A stretch of 64,000 bases of DNA from an uncultured Pseudokineococcus sp. (lineage in GTDB: Bacteria; Actinomycetota; Actinomycetes; Actinomycetales; Quadrisphaeraceae). Below are positions 7,723 to 16,802 of the stretch, in pieces. A program made the position numbers and the translations under genes. The notes under the pieces are model-generated. The model worked only from the letters and a program-made list of their open reading frames with translations, did no database searches and was not told where the DNA came from. The stretch's first letter is position 1; every line of letters starts with the position of its first letter. The stretch spans positions 108,441 to 172,440 of the forward strand of contig NZ_CANMPM010000009.1 in the NCBI RefSeq assembly GCF_947499845.1, given 5' to 3'.

Positions 7723-8817
7723 GTGACCGTCTTCTCCCCCCGCGACGAGCGGGCGTCGCTGCGCGCCCTGCGGGCCGTCCTGGTCCTCGCCGCCGTGGTG
7801 CTCGGCGCCTACACGGCCCTGCGCCCTCCGCCGGGGTGGACCCTGTGGGCCGTCGCCGGGGTGGTCCTGGTGCTGCTCGCCGGGTCGGCGGCGCTGGCCG
7901 TCGCCCCGCACCGGGTGCCCCGGTGGGTCCACGGCGCGGTGCCGCTGGCCTCCGTCGGCCTCGTGGCGGGCCTCGACCTGCTCACCCGCGACGCCACGAC
8001 GGCCGGGCAGGTGTTCTTCCTGCTCCCCGTGCTCGTCGCGGCGACCCACCTGCGCCCGGCCGGGGCGTGGGTCGTCACGGCGGCCGCCGTGGTGGGGGAG
8101 GTCGTCACGACCGCGTCCCTCCTGCCGCTCGAGGAGGCGCTCACCGACAGCGCCTACCTGGCGGCCGTCGCGGTCGCGCTCACCGGGGTCCTCGCCCGTG
8201 CGCACCACCGGACCGACGCCCTCGTCGAGGAGCTCCGCCGCCAGGCGGCCGTCGACCCCCTCACGGGCCTCGTCACCCGCCGCGTGCTCGACGACGCGGC
8301 GGCCTGCGCGCTGACGTCGGCGGACGCCGACGCGGGCACGGCCCTCGTGCTCGTCGACGTCGACCGCTTCAAGGCGGTCAACGACACGCACGGCCACCCG
8401 GTGGGCGACGCCCTGCTCGTGCACCTCGGGCGGCTGGTCCACGAGGTGGTGCCCGCGTCGGCCGTCGTCAGCCGGCTCGGCGGCGACGAGCTGGCCGTCC
8501 TGCTCCCCGGGACGAGTGCGCGAGACGCCCTGCGGTGCGCCCGGGAGGTCGTCGGGCGGGTGCGGGACAACCCCCTCGTCACGGGACCGTCGACGGGCGC
8601 GCGCGTCGCGGCGACCGTCAGCGTGGGCGTCGCCCACGCGCCCGAGCACGCGCAAGACCTGCCGGACCTGTACCGCGCGGCGGACGCGGCCCTCTACCGC
8701 GCCAAGGCGGCGGGCCGGGACGGCTTGGCGCCGGCCGAGCCGCCCGGTGCGCCGGCACCGCCCCCGGCCCTGCGCCGTCCGCGGGACGGTGCCGTCGCAC
8801 CCGTGCCCCGGGCCTGA
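7723..8817 (+). CDS. Membrane-bound GGDEF-domain protein (probable diguanylate cyclase)
   Basis: 364 residues. The N-terminal half has about five to six hydrophobic segments without a recognisable sensor domain; the C-terminal half is a GGDEF domain starting at DPLTGLVTRR. The active-site loop reads RLGGDEL at about 251-257, so the last position of the signature is Leu instead of Phe; the metal-binding Asp in VDRFKAVNDTHGH and the catalytic GGDE are kept. No inhibitory RxxD site precedes it. Likely makes cyclic di-GMP at the membrane. An upstream in-frame GTG at 7669 is possible, but the 18 codons between have several A/T third positions, unlike coding DNA here, so I prefer 7723. Confidence 0.8.
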   Translation: MTVFSPRDERASLRALRAVLVLAAVVLGAYTALRPPPGWTLWAVAGVVLVLLAGSAALAVAPHRVPRWVHGAVPLASVGLVAGLDLLTRDATTAGQVFFLLPVLVAATHLRPAGAWVVTAAAVVGEVVTTASLLPLEEALTDSAYLAAVAVALTGVLARAHHRTDALVEELRRQAAVDPLTGLVTRRVLDDAAACALTSADADAGTALVLVDVDRFKAVNDTHGHPVGDALLVHLGRLVHEVVPASAVVSRLGGDELAVLLPGTSARDALRCAREVVGRVRDNPLVTGPSTGARVAATVSVGVAHAPEHAQDLPDLYRAADAALYRAKAAGRDGLAPAEPPGAPAPPPALRRPRDGAVAPVPRA

Positions 8818-8857
8818 GGCGCGTCCCGGCCGATCCCGTGGCCGACCCCGCGCCTCA
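8815..8857. terminator. Bidirectional terminator hairpin spanning both stop codons
   Basis: TGAGGCGCG (8815-8823) pairs with CGCGCCTCA (8849-8857); an inner CGGCC/GGCCG adds stability. The arms contain the stop codons of the GGDEF gene and of the convergent acetyltransferase gene. Confidence 0.6.
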
Positions 8858-9418
8858 GGAGGGCTCGACCGGGTGGACCCCCACGCGCGGGCCCTCCCCG
8901 AGCGGGCGCTGGTACCAGGCGACGTCGCGCCAGGCCCCGAGCTTCCAGCCCGCGCGGGCGAAGGTGCCGACGGGGGCGAAGCCGAGGGTCGCGTGCAGCG
9001 CCTGGCTGGCCGGGTTGGGCAGGGCGACGACGGCCGTCGCCGTGAGCAGCCCCCGCCCGGCGAGTCGCTCGAGCAGCGCGCCGTAGAGGAGCCGGCCGAG
9101 GCCCCGGCCGGTGGCCCCCGGCGCGAGGTAGACGGTCGTCTCGCACGTCCACCGGTAGGCCGGGCGGGGCCGGAAGGGCGTGGCGTGGGCCTCGCCGACG
9201 ACCTCGTCGCCGTCCACGAGCACCAGCCAGGCGTGCTCGTGCTGCGACGCCACGATGCGCCGCGCCGTCTCGGCGGCGTCCGGCGGCTCGGTCTCGAAGG
9301 TCGCCGCCGTGGTGAGCACGTACGGGGCGTACAGGGCGGCGCAGGCCGCGGCGTCCTCGACGGTGGCGTCGCGGACGAGGGCGTCGCCGCCCTCGGGGCC
9401 GGGCACCTCTCGCGCCAC
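8855..9418 (-). CDS. GNAT family N-acetyltransferase (phosphinothricin acetyltransferase-like)
   Basis: About 187 residues. It has the features of the PAT/YncA branch of GNAT enzymes: VRDATVEDAAACAALY at the start of the fold, TFETEPP, the acetyl-CoA loop APGATGRGLGRLLYGALLE and the LPNPASQALHATLGF segment with the conserved Asn. The likely reaction is N-acetylation of a small amine such as an amino-acid analogue. The frame is open to 9589, but codons above 9418 show relaxed third positions and a large hairpin (9553-9597) lies there, so a GTG near 9418 (or 9406) is preferred. It is convergent with the GGDEF gene. Confidence 0.7.
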   Translation of the reverse strand: MAREVPGPEGGDALVRDATVEDAAACAALYAPYVLTTAATFETEPPDAAETARRIVASQHEHAWLVLVDGDEVVGEAHATPFRPRPAYRWTCETTVYLAPGATGRGLGRLLYGALLERLAGRGLLTATAVVALPNPASQALHATLGFAPVGTFARAGWKLGAWRDVAWYQRPLGEGPRVGVHPVEPS

Positions 9419-9552
9419 CGACCTCGGGCGGGCGGCCGCCCGGCGCTCGGGCGTCCACGGCGCGCCCCCCTCAGCCACCCGGGCGCGCGAGGGACGCACC
9501 GGTCCTGCGGGCGGCTCGTCGGCAGGGTCGCTCACGACGCGGTGCTCGTGCA

Positions 9553-9597
9553 GGAGGTCCGTGCCACGGGGCAGAGCCTGCCGCGGCACGGACCTCC
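9553..9597 (-). terminator. Large hairpin downstream of the secreted protease gene
   Basis: A perfect 13-bp stem (9553-9565 with 9585-9597, GGAGGTCCGTGCC and its complement) carries an inner GGCAG/CTGCC stem in the loop. It lies just after the stop of the protease gene and before the acetyltransferase gene on the same strand, so it probably ends the protease mRNA. Confidence 0.6.
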
Positions 9598-9638
9598 GGC
9601 GCGAGGTGCCTAGGACGCCCGTGCGCAGGGCCCCGGTG

Positions 9639-10691
9639 TCAGGACGCCGAGGCCACCTCGTACGTCTCCCGCGCCTGCGCGCCGAAGTAGGGGCCGTACA
9701 TCGTCGTCGGGTCGACGACGTAGCCGAAGCTGTTGAGCGAGGTCGCGGTCCCCGTCCCCGTGGCCTCGTCGAAGCCCGAGTACCAGGGCCCGCCGCTCGA
9801 GCCGCCCGTCATCGCGCACGTGAGGCCCTGGTCGGCGCTGCCGCCCAGGGTGTCGGGGCGCGCCGTGCCGCTGCAGAACTGCAGGCTCTCGCCGTCGTAG
9901 GGCGCCGCGGCCGGGTAGCCGAAGGCGTGCGTGCGCTCGCCGCGCGGCTGGCCGAAGGCGATGCCCTGGGCGCCGACGACGTCGGCCAGCGGCCGCCCCG
10001 CGACGGGGGACAGCACCGCGAAGGCCACGTCGAAGTCCAGGTCCTCCGACGCCTCGTACTGCGGCGTCGTCACGAGCGCCCGGGCCGTCCAGACGCCGTG
10101 CGGGGCGGCCCCCTCGTCGTAGCCGGGGACGAAGACGAAGTTCGTCGCGTACTCGCCCTCGCCGTGGACGCAGTGGCCGGCCGTGAGGACGGCGGACAGG
10201 TTGTCCGCGGCGACGGAGCTCGCGGAGCACACGTAGTCCGCCCCGCCGAGGGTGAAGAAGACCTTGCCGGTCGTGTCGACGACCTGGCCCCCACCCGCCC
10301 AGGGGACGCCGGTCGCGTCGGCCGTCGGGGCGGCGAGCAGCCCGCCGGCGGCGCGGCCCGCCGCGCCGGTCAGCCCGTCGACCACCTCCGGCGTCCCGGC
10401 GAGCACGTCGCCCGCCGCGCCGGCCGCGCTCTCGAGGTGGCGCCGGGCGTCGGCCCGCTCGACCAGCGAGGAGCCCGGCGTCGCCCCCTCCATGCGCTCC
10501 GGCGTCCAGTAGTCGGCCACGGCCCGGCGCTGGTCGGCCGTGTCGACGCCCGTCGCGGCGGCCCCCGCCACCGGGGCCGCGGGCGCGCCGGTCACGGCCG
10601 CGGCGGAGACCGGGGCGCCGAGGAGCAGGGCCGCGAGGCCCGCGCCGACCGCTGCCCGGGACCGGCGGGGGGAGGAGGTGCGCTGCGTCAT
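9639..10691 (-). CDS. Secreted trypsin-like serine protease
   Basis: 350 residues with a Sec signal peptide: positive N-terminus (SPRRSR), hydrophobic core at about 14-30 and an Ala-rich cleavage zone. A proregion of about 100 residues follows. The chymotrypsin-fold triad is readable: H173 in TAGHC, an Asp in DLDFDVAF (D219 or D221) and S299 in GGSSGGPW. Cys pairs 155/174 and 273/292 could form disulphides outside the cell. The family includes glutamyl endopeptidase-like secreted proteases; specificity is unknown. GGAAGGG serves as Shine-Dalgarno. It is divergent from dxr, and an 18-bp near-palindrome lies between them. Confidence 0.85.
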   Translation of the reverse strand: MTQRTSSPRRSRAAVGAGLAALLLGAPVSAAAVTGAPAAPVAGAAATGVDTADQRRAVADYWTPERMEGATPGSSLVERADARRHLESAAGAAGDVLAGTPEVVDGLTGAAGRAAGGLLAAPTADATGVPWAGGGQVVDTTGKVFFTLGGADYVCSASSVAADNLSAVLTAGHCVHGEGEYATNFVFVPGYDEGAAPHGVWTARALVTTPQYEASEDLDFDVAFAVLSPVAGRPLADVVGAQGIAFGQPRGERTHAFGYPAAAPYDGESLQFCSGTARPDTLGGSADQGLTCAMTGGSSGGPWYSGFDEATGTGTATSLNSFGYVVDPTTMYGPYFGAQARETYEVASAS

Positions 10692-10785
10692 GGGAGAGGC
10701 CCTTCCGACGTGCTCGCTGAGGGGCGGCCCCGACCGCCGGGTCGTCCGGACCCGGCCGCCGCGCGGGAGCGCCGCTGGGCCGTCG

Positions 10786-10814
10786 ACGCTAGGTCGAGGA
10801 CGTCCCGGCCGGAA
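10786..10814 (-). promoter_or_regulatory. Candidate promoter of the secreted protease gene
   Basis: On the minus strand TTCCGG (10814-10809), a 17-nt spacer and TAGCGT (10791-10786) give a plausible sigma-A-type promoter about 95 nt before the protease start codon. The -35 match is weak. Confidence 0.35.
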
Positions 10815-10839
10815 CCCCAGGTCACGGAACGATCACGCC

Positions 10840-10857
10840 GTCACCCGATCGAGTGAC
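10840..10857. promoter_or_regulatory. Near-palindromic candidate operator
   Basis: GTCACCCGATCGAGTGAC is an 18-bp palindrome with one mismatched pair. It lies between the divergent protease and dxr genes, just upstream of the candidate protease promoter. Suited to a dimeric repressor; the regulator is unknown. Confidence 0.35.
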
Positions 10858-10926
10858 CCGTCCGCGGCCGTCGCCCGGCGTCGCGACGTCCGCCCAGCGT
10901 GCTCGCGGGGAGCCGTCAGACGGCGG

Positions 10927-10935
10927 TGGCACCAT
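10927..10935 (+). promoter_or_regulatory. Extended -10 box (TGGCACCAT) of dxr
   Basis: TGGCACCAT ends 6 nt before the GTG start of dxr at 10942. There is no Shine-Dalgarno sequence, so a leaderless mRNA is inferred. The same nine bases occur upstream of infB (44335) and of the FMN riboswitch (58577). Confidence 0.5.
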
Positions 10936-10941
10936 CGCGGC

Positions 10942-12234
10942 GTGAGCTCCCCGACGTCACCGCCGACCAGCGGGCCGCGACGCGTCGTCGTCCTCGGCTC
11001 CACCGGCTCGATCGGCGTCCAGGCGCTCGAGGTCGTGGCCTCCGCGCCCGAGCGCTTCCGGGTCGTCGCCCTGGCGGCCGGCGGCTCGGACCCGGCACTG
11101 CTGGCCCGCCAGGCCGTGGCCGCCCGGGTCGAGCACGTGGCCGTCGCGGACGAGCGCGCCCTGCCCGCGCTGCGCGAGCACCTCGCCGACGCCGCCCGGG
11201 CCGCGGGCCTCGGCGGCTGGGCCCCCTCCCTCGACGCGGGCGAGGGTGCGGTCGAGCGGGCCGCGGCGCTGCCCGCCGACGTCGTCCTCAACGGCATCAC
11301 GGGCAGCGTCGGCCTGGCGCCCTCCCTCGCCGCGCTCGAGGCCGCGGCCCCCGGTGGCCCCGCCGAGGGCGCCGTCCTCGCCCTCGCCAACAAGGAGTCC
11401 CTCGTCGTCGGGGGGCCGCTCGTGCTCGCGGCCGCCGCCCGGGCCGGCGGGATGGCGCGGGCCGTCGTGCCCGTCGACTCCGAGCACTCGGCGATCGCCC
11501 AGTGCCTGCGCGGAGGGCGCGCCGACGAGGTGCGCCGACTCGTCCTCACCGCCAGCGGCGGGCCCTTCCGCGGCTGGAGCCGCGAGCGCCTCGAGGGGGT
11601 GACGCCCGAGCAGGCCCTGGCGCACCCGAACTTCGCCATGGGCCGCGTCATCACGACGAACTCCGCCACGCTCGTCAACAAGGGCCTCGAGGTCGTCGAG
11701 GCGCACCTGCTCTTCGGCGTCCCCATGGAGCGGGTCGACGTCGTCGTCCACCCCCAGCAGCTCGTGCACTCGATGGTGGAGTTCGTCGACGGCGCCACGC
11801 TGGCCCAGGCCTCCCCGCCGAGCATGCTCATCCCCATCGCCCTCGGCCTCGGGTGGCCCGACCGCGTCGTCGACGCCGGGCCCGGCTGCGACTGGACCCG
11901 GGCGCAGTCCTGGGACTTCGAGCCCCTCGACGACGACGCCTTCCCCGCCGTCCGCCTCGCCCGCGCCGTCGGGTCCGCGGGCGGCACCGCGCCCGCGGTC
12001 TACAACGCCGCCAACGAGGAGTGCGTCGAGGCCTTCCTCGCCGGCCGCACCCGCTTCACGAGCATCGTCGACACCGTCGCCCGGGTCGTCGAGGAGTCCG
12101 CCGCGGCGCCCGACGTGGCGGGCGGCACGACCGCCGACGAGCTCGCCCTCGACGACGTCCTGGCCGCCGAGCGCTGGGCCCGCGCCCGCGCTCGCGAGGT
12201 GCTCGCGCCGGACGCGGCGGGGGCGCGCCGGTGA
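10942..12234 (+). CDS. dxr: 1-deoxy-D-xylulose 5-phosphate reductoisomerase
   Basis: 430 residues, cytoplasmic; second step of the MEP pathway, converting DXP to MEP with NADPH and a divalent metal. Visible are the NADPH loop [18 protein letters not shown] near the N-terminus, the [11 protein letters not shown] motif, the metal-binding [13 protein letters not shown] and the ASGGPFRG and HPNFAMG motifs. The N-terminus is slightly longer than in many homologues. The GTG start is fixed by the -10 box 6 nt upstream. Its stop overlaps the start of rip by 4 nt (GTGA), so the two are translationally coupled. Confidence 0.95.
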   Translation: MSSPTSPPTSGPRRVVVLGSTGSIGVQALEVVASAPERFRVVALAAGGSDPALLARQAVAARVEHVAVADERALPALREHLADAARAAGLGGWAPSLDAGEGAVERAAALPADVVLNGITGSVGLAPSLAALEAAAPGGPAEGAVLALANKESLVVGGPLVLAAAARAGGMARAVVPVDSEHSAIAQCLRGGRADEVRRLVLTASGGPFRGWSRERLEGVTPEQALAHPNFAMGRVITTNSATLVNKGLEVVEAHLLFGVPMERVDVVVHPQQLVHSMVEFVDGATLAQASPPSMLIPIALGLGWPDRVVDAGPGCDWTRAQSWDFEPLDDDAFPAVRLARAVGSAGGTAPAVYNAANEECVEAFLAGRTRFTSIVDTVARVVEESAAAPDVAGGTTADELALDDVLAAERWARARAREVLAPDAAGARR

Positions 12235-13634
12235 GCGCCCTGCCGGTCCTGGCGTCCGCCGCCGAGGGCTCCGGGCTCACCATCACCTGGGGCCCGGGCG
12301 CCGTCGCCCTCGTGGTCCTCGGCGTCCTCGTCTTCGCCCTCGGGCTCGCCGCGTCCATCGCCCTGCACGAGGTCGGCCACCTGCTGCCCGCCAAGCGGTT
12401 CGGCGTCAAGGTGACCCAGTACATGGTCGGCTTCGGCCCCACCGTCTGGTCGCGCCGGCGCGGGGAGACCGAGTACGGCGTCAAGGCGCTCCCGCTCGGT
12501 GGCTACATCCGCATGGTCGGCATGTTCCCCCCGCGCCGCGGCGAGGACCCCTCGGTCGTCCGCGAGTCCTCCACGGGCATCTTCCAGACCCTCGCCGACG
12601 ACGCCCGCCGCCTCTCCGCCGAGGAGGTCGGCCCCGAGGACGCCCACCGCGCGTTCTGGCGCCTGCCCGTGGCGAAGCGCGTCGTCATCATGCTCGGCGG
12701 CCCGGCGATGAACCTCCTCATCGCCGTCGTGCTCCTCGGCGTGCTGACCACGACCATCGGCACGGCCTTCGCCCCCACGACGCGCGTCGGCGCCGTCAGC
12801 GAGTGCGTGCTGCCCGCGACGTCGACCGCGACCGCCTGCCCCGCCGACGCGCCGCCGACCCCCGCCGCCGCGGCGGGCGTGCTGCCCGGCGACGAGGTCG
12901 TCGCCTTCGACGGCCGCCCCGTCGACGGCTGGGACGCGCTGCGCGCCGACATCCGCGACGCTGCCGGCCGCGCCGTCCCGCTCGTCGTCGAGCGCGACGG
13001 CCGGCAGGTCGACCTCACCATCACGCCGATCGCCACGCAGGTGCCGCAGCTGGACGCGGGCGGCGCCCCCGTCGTCGGCGACGGCGGCGCGGTGCTCACC
13101 GAGGAGGCCGGCTTCGTCGGCATCACGCCCGTGCAGGAGCGCGCCGCCCAGCCCGTGACCGCGGTCCCCGGCGTCGTCGCCGACCAGGTCGTCGCCGTCG
13201 GCCGCGTCGTCCTCACGCTGCCGCTGCGCATGGTCGAGGTCGCGCAGGCGGCCTTCGGCAGCGCGCCGCGCGACCCCGAGGGCCCCATCGGCATCGTCGG
13301 CGTCGGCCGCCTGTCGGGGGAGTTCGCCGCCATCGACCAGTTCGACGTCACCGACCGCGTCGCCGGGCTCCTCGGCGTCCTCGGCGGGCTCAACGTCGCC
13401 CTCTTCGTCTTCAACCTCGTCCCGCTGCTGCCCCTCGACGGCGGCCACGTCGCCGGCGCCCTCTGGGAGGGCTTGCGCCGCCAGGTGGCGCGCCTGCGCC
13501 ACCGCGCCGACCCCGGCCCCGTCGACGTCGCCCGCGCCATGCCGGTCGTCTACGTCGTCTCCGGCGCGCTCGTCGTCATGTCGCTGCTCCTGCTCTACGC
13601 CGACGTCGTCCGGCCCATCTCGCTGCTGGGCTGA
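12231..13634 (+). CDS. RseP/Rip-type site-2 intramembrane metalloprotease
   Basis: 467 residues, M50 family. HEVGH at 46-50 in the first membrane helix and LDG at 402-404 in a late helix supply the zinc ligands. A PDZ domain lies between (about 190-300), and there are four or so membrane segments. Such proteases cut anti-sigma factors or other membrane proteins inside the bilayer (RseP in E. coli, Rip1 in mycobacteria). An insert rich in charged residues (about 100-135) follows the first helix. The gene is coupled to dxr by a GTGA overlap, a common actinobacterial arrangement. Substrates cannot be inferred here. Confidence 0.9.
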   Translation: MSALPVLASAAEGSGLTITWGPGAVALVVLGVLVFALGLAASIALHEVGHLLPAKRFGVKVTQYMVGFGPTVWSRRRGETEYGVKALPLGGYIRMVGMFPPRRGEDPSVVRESSTGIFQTLADDARRLSAEEVGPEDAHRAFWRLPVAKRVVIMLGGPAMNLLIAVVLLGVLTTTIGTAFAPTTRVGAVSECVLPATSTATACPADAPPTPAAAAGVLPGDEVVAFDGRPVDGWDALRADIRDAAGRAVPLVVERDGRQVDLTITPIATQVPQLDAGGAPVVGDGGAVLTEEAGFVGITPVQERAAQPVTAVPGVVADQVVAVGRVVLTLPLRMVEVAQAAFGSAPRDPEGPIGIVGVGRLSGEFAAIDQFDVTDRVAGLLGVLGGLNVALFVFNLVPLLPLDGGHVAGALWEGLRRQVARLRHRADPGPVDVARAMPVVYVVSGALVVMSLLLLYADVVRPISLLG

Positions 13635-13772
13635 GCCCGACCTCCGGACCGTCCGCGCGGCTCCTCGCCGGGGGCGGTGGTCGCGCGCGCGGGCTGCTGG
13701 GTGAGGTGCCGGGGTGGTCCGTGGTCGTCGCGTGGTCGGGAGGGCGCGACCCGGGTGCCTCCACGGGCACTG

Positions 13773-13995
13773 GCTGCGCGCGCGGCCGGGGCTCACGCCC
13801 CGGCCACGCTGCTCGCCTGACGTGCCCGCGGAGCCACCCGGCCCGCACCCCGTGTGCGTCACCGCATCCCCGTGACCGGCGCCCTGGCCGGGTGGACGAG
13901 CGTGCGAGCGTCGAGCGGTGGGGGCTCGGCGGGCACGTCAGGCAGCGCCCGGACCACCGCGGCGGGCGACCACCGGGCGCGTCGCCAGTGCCCGT
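13773..13995. repeat. Large inverted-repeat element, locus 1
   Basis: In the 462-base gap between rip and ispG. Paired blocks: 13773-13784 with 13984-13995 (12 bp, ACGGGCACTGGC), 13815-13829 with 13929-13943 (15 bp, GCCTGACGTGCCCGC) and 13834-13843 with 13886-13895 (10 bp). The outer and middle blocks also occur, in the same order and orientation, in the inverted element at 58126-58420. No open reading frame or transposase is seen. The rest of the gap (13635-13772, 13996-14084) shows nothing recognisable. Confidence 0.7.
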
Positions 13996-14084
13996 CGAGA
14001 CCCCGGCGGTCGGCGCGGACCCAACCGCCCGACATCGACCCCGAGGAGGCGGGCACGCCCTCGCGAGCGGTCCGCGGCCGGGGG

Positions 14085-14090
14085 GATACT
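14085..14090 (+). promoter_or_regulatory. -10 box (GATACT) of ispG
   Basis: GATACT is followed by 6 nt and the ATG at 14097. No Shine-Dalgarno sequence lies between, so the ispG transcript is probably leaderless. Confidence 0.5.
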
Positions 14091-14096
14091 CGGGAC

Positions 14097-15281
14097 ATGA
14101 GCCCCTCGGTGCCCGTGTCCCTCGGCATGCCCGCCCCTCCGCCGCCGGTGCTGGCGCCGCGGCGCAAGAGCCGCAAGATCAAGGTGGGGACGGTCGACGT
14201 CGGCGGGGACGCGCCCGTGAGCGTGCAGTCGATGACGACGACGCCGACGACCGACATCAACGCGACGCTGCAGCAGATCGCCGAGCTGACCGCGACGGGC
14301 TGCGACATCGTGCGGGTCGCGTGCCCGAGCCAGGACGACGCGGACGCGCTGCCGGCGATCGCCCAGAAGTCGCAGATCCCGGTGATCGCGGACATCCACT
14401 TCCAGCCGAAGTACGTCTACGCCGCGATCGACGCGGGCTGCGCGGCGGTCCGGGTGAACCCCGGCAACATCCGCAAGTTCGACGACCAGGTGGGCTCCAT
14501 CGCCAAGGCGGCGAAGGACGCCGGCGTGAGCATCCGCATCGGCGTCAACGCCGGGTCGCTCGACAAGCGGATCATGGAGAAGCACGGCAAGGCGACGCCC
14601 GAGGCGCTCGTCGAGTCGGCCGTGTGGGAGGCGTCGCTGTTCGAGGAGCACGACTTCCACGACTTCAAGATCTCCGTCAAGCACAACGACCCCGTCGTCA
14701 TGGTGCGCGCCTACCAGCTGCTCGCCGAGCGGGGCGACTGGCCGCTGCACCTCGGGGTCACCGAGGCCGGCCCGGCGTTCCAGGGCACCATCAAGTCGGC
14801 GACGGCGTTCGGGGCGCTGCTGTCGCAGGGCATCGGCGACACGATCCGGGTGTCGCTGTCCGCGCCCCCGGTCGAGGAGGTCAAGGTCGGCGCCCAGATC
14901 CTCGAGTCGCTGAACCTGCGGCCCCGCAAGCTCGAGATCGTGTCGTGCCCGTCGTGCGGGCGCGCCCAGGTGGACGTCTACACGCTGGCCGACCAGGTGA
15001 CGGCCGGGCTCGAGGGCATGACCGTGCCGCTGCGCGTCGCCGTCATGGGCTGCGTCGTCAACGGGCCGGGCGAGGCCCGCGAGGCCGACCTCGGCGTGGC
15101 GTCCGGCAACGGCAAGGGGCAGATCTTCGTCAAGGGCGAGGTCATCAAGACCGTGCCGGAGGACCAGATCGTCGAGACGCTCATCGCCGAGGCCGAGCGC
15201 CTGGCGGAGCAGATGGGCGAGCCCGCGGGCGAGGCCGCCGGGCCGGCCGCCGCCGGGGCGCCGACCGTCAGCGTGGGCTGA
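14097..15281 (+). CDS. ispG: 4-hydroxy-3-methylbut-2-en-1-yl diphosphate synthase
   Basis: 394 residues; a [4Fe-4S] enzyme near the end of the MEP pathway that converts MEcPP to HMBPP. The TIM-barrel start [19 protein letters not shown] and the cluster ligands in SCPSCGR and [10 protein letters not shown] are present. Length is typical for the short bacterial form. The C-terminus ends in an Ala/Gly/Pro-rich tail. In many actinobacteria it follows dxr and rip directly; here a 462-base gap with an inverted-repeat element separates them and ispG appears to have its own leaderless promoter. Confidence 0.95.
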   Translation: MSPSVPVSLGMPAPPPPVLAPRRKSRKIKVGTVDVGGDAPVSVQSMTTTPTTDINATLQQIAELTATGCDIVRVACPSQDDADALPAIAQKSQIPVIADIHFQPKYVYAAIDAGCAAVRVNPGNIRKFDDQVGSIAKAAKDAGVSIRIGVNAGSLDKRIMEKHGKATPEALVESAVWEASLFEEHDFHDFKISVKHNDPVVMVRAYQLLAERGDWPLHLGVTEAGPAFQGTIKSATAFGALLSQGIGDTIRVSLSAPPVEEVKVGAQILESLNLRPRKLEIVSCPSCGRAQVDVYTLADQVTAGLEGMTVPLRVAVMGCVVNGPGEAREADLGVASGNGKGQIFVKGEVIKTVPEDQIVETLIAEAERLAEQMGEPAGEAAGPAAAGAPTVSVG

Positions 15282-15283
15282 GC

Positions 15284-16681
15284 GTGCCGCTGCGCTCGTC
15301 CACCCGCACGCTCCTGCGGGGCCTCGCCGTCACCGACCACGTCGTCGACGTCCCGCTGCGGTGGGACCTGGGGGAGCGGGGCGGCCCCGGCCGCCCCGTC
15401 CCGCCGTCGGGCCCCGTGCCCGCCGACGACCCGGGGCCGACGCTGCAGGTGCTGGCCCGCGAGGTGGTCGACGTCCGCCGCGAGGGCGAGGACCTGCCGC
15501 TGCTGCTCTTCCTGCAGGGCGGCCCCGGGGGCAAGAGCCCGCGGCCCGTGCCCGGCCAGGGGTGGCTGGCGCGCGCGACGCGGACGCACCGCGTCGTCCT
15601 GCTCGACCAGCGGGGGACGGGGCGGAGCACGCGCGTCGACGCCTCGCGGGCGGCCGAGCTCGGCGCGGGCACGCCCGAGGGCGACGCCGCGCTCGCCGAG
15701 CACCTGCGCCACCACCGGGCCGACGCCGTCGTCGCCGACGCCGAGCACGTGCGCCACGCCGTCTACGGCGGCCGGCGCTGGGAGAGCCTGGGCCAGAGCT
15801 ACGGCGGCTTCGTCACGCTGACCTACCTGTCGCGGGCGCCGCACGGCCTGGCCGCCTGCTACGTCACCGGGGGCCTGGCGGGCCTGACGGCGACGGCGGA
15901 CGACGTCTACGCGGCCACCTACCCGCGCGTGCTCGACCGGAACGCGCGCCACCTGGCCCGCTTCCCCGGGGACGCGGACCTGCTCGACGCGCTCGCCGAC
16001 CGGCTGGACGCCGAGGACGTGCGCCTGCCGTCGGGCGACCGGCTGACGACGCGCCGCCTGCAGTCGCTCGGCATCGCGCTCGGGCGCGGGGACGGGTCGG
16101 ACGACCTGCACTGGCTGCTCGACGAGGCGTTCCGCGACGGGCCCGGCGCCGCGCCGGACGGGCCGCTGGCGCCGTCCTTCCTCGCGGCCGTCGAGGAGCG
16201 CACGAGCCACGCCGACGGGCCCCTGTACGTCGTGCTGCACGAGTCGATCTACGCGCAGGGGCCGCTGCTCGGGCAGGGGCCGACCGCGTGGGCGGCGCAG
16301 CGGCTGCTGCCGCCCGAGCTGGAGCCGTCCGCGCGCCACCTCGGCCTGCTGGGGGAGATGACCTACCCGTGGCAGGTGGAGGAGACCGCGGCCCTGCGGC
16401 CCTTCCGCGGCGCGACCGAGCTGCTCCACGCGGCCGACGACTGGGGCCCGCTCTACGAGCCCGAGGTGCTGGCCGCGAACGAGGTGCCGGTGGCGGCGCT
16501 GGCCTACCACGACGACCTCTACGTCGACGTCGACATCTCCCTGGCCACCGCCCGGGCGCTCGGGCGGTGCGACGTCTGGGTCACCAACGAGTGGCAGCAC
16601 GACGGCCTGCGGGCCAGCGGCGGCGCCGTGCTCGACCGTCTGCTGGCGTCCGTGGCCGAGCGCGGGGGCCCGCTGGCCTGA
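15284..16681 (+). CDS. Alpha/beta hydrolase of the S33 (proline iminopeptidase-like) family
   Basis: 465 residues, cytoplasmic. The oxyanion region LLLFLQGGPGGKSPRP and the nucleophile elbow GQSYGGF are visible, with LLDQRGTGRST between them as in prolyl aminopeptidases. The late DLYVDVDIS and WQHDGL stretches can supply the Asp and His of the triad. Probable role: removal of N-terminal proline or hydrolysis of a small amide or ester; not provable from sequence. The GTG start lies only 2 nt after the ispG stop, so it is co-transcribed with ispG. Confidence 0.8.
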   Translation: MPLRSSTRTLLRGLAVTDHVVDVPLRWDLGERGGPGRPVPPSGPVPADDPGPTLQVLAREVVDVRREGEDLPLLLFLQGGPGGKSPRPVPGQGWLARATRTHRVVLLDQRGTGRSTRVDASRAAELGAGTPEGDAALAEHLRHHRADAVVADAEHVRHAVYGGRRWESLGQSYGGFVTLTYLSRAPHGLAACYVTGGLAGLTATADDVYAATYPRVLDRNARHLARFPGDADLLDALADRLDAEDVRLPSGDRLTTRRLQSLGIALGRGDGSDDLHWLLDEAFRDGPGAAPDGPLAPSFLAAVEERTSHADGPLYVVLHESIYAQGPLLGQGPTAWAAQRLLPPELEPSARHLGLLGEMTYPWQVEETAALRPFRGATELLHAADDWGPLYEPEVLAANEVPVAALAYHDDLYVDVDISLATARALGRCDVWVTNEWQHDGLRASGGAVLDRLLASVAERGGPLA

Positions 16682-16790
16682 GGTCCGCGCCGACCGCGAC
16701 CGGCGCTGCGCGTCCGGCGCCCCGCCCCGTGCGCGGCCCGACGTCCTGCGCGTCCCGGCCGGGTGTCCTGCGCTGGCCCCGGCGAGGTGG

Positions 16791-16796
16791 TGGGAT
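16791..16796 (+). promoter_or_regulatory. Candidate -10 box (TGGGAT) of the DUF4081-GNAT gene
   Basis: TGGGAT lies exactly 6 nt before the GTG at 16803, the same spacing seen at several other starts here. It departs from TANNNT at the second base, so the call is tentative. Confidence 0.3.
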
Positions 16797-16802
16797 GAGG
16801 CC

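Noticed and set aside
9419..9589. Longer acetyltransferase start at 9589 or 9535
   Set aside because: Several A/T third positions, Pro-rich non-conserved translation and overlap with a strong hairpin.
13854..14096. N-terminal extension of IspG from an upstream start
   Set aside because: It would run through the right arm of the inverted repeat and has no homology; the ATG at 14097 with its -10 box is preferred.
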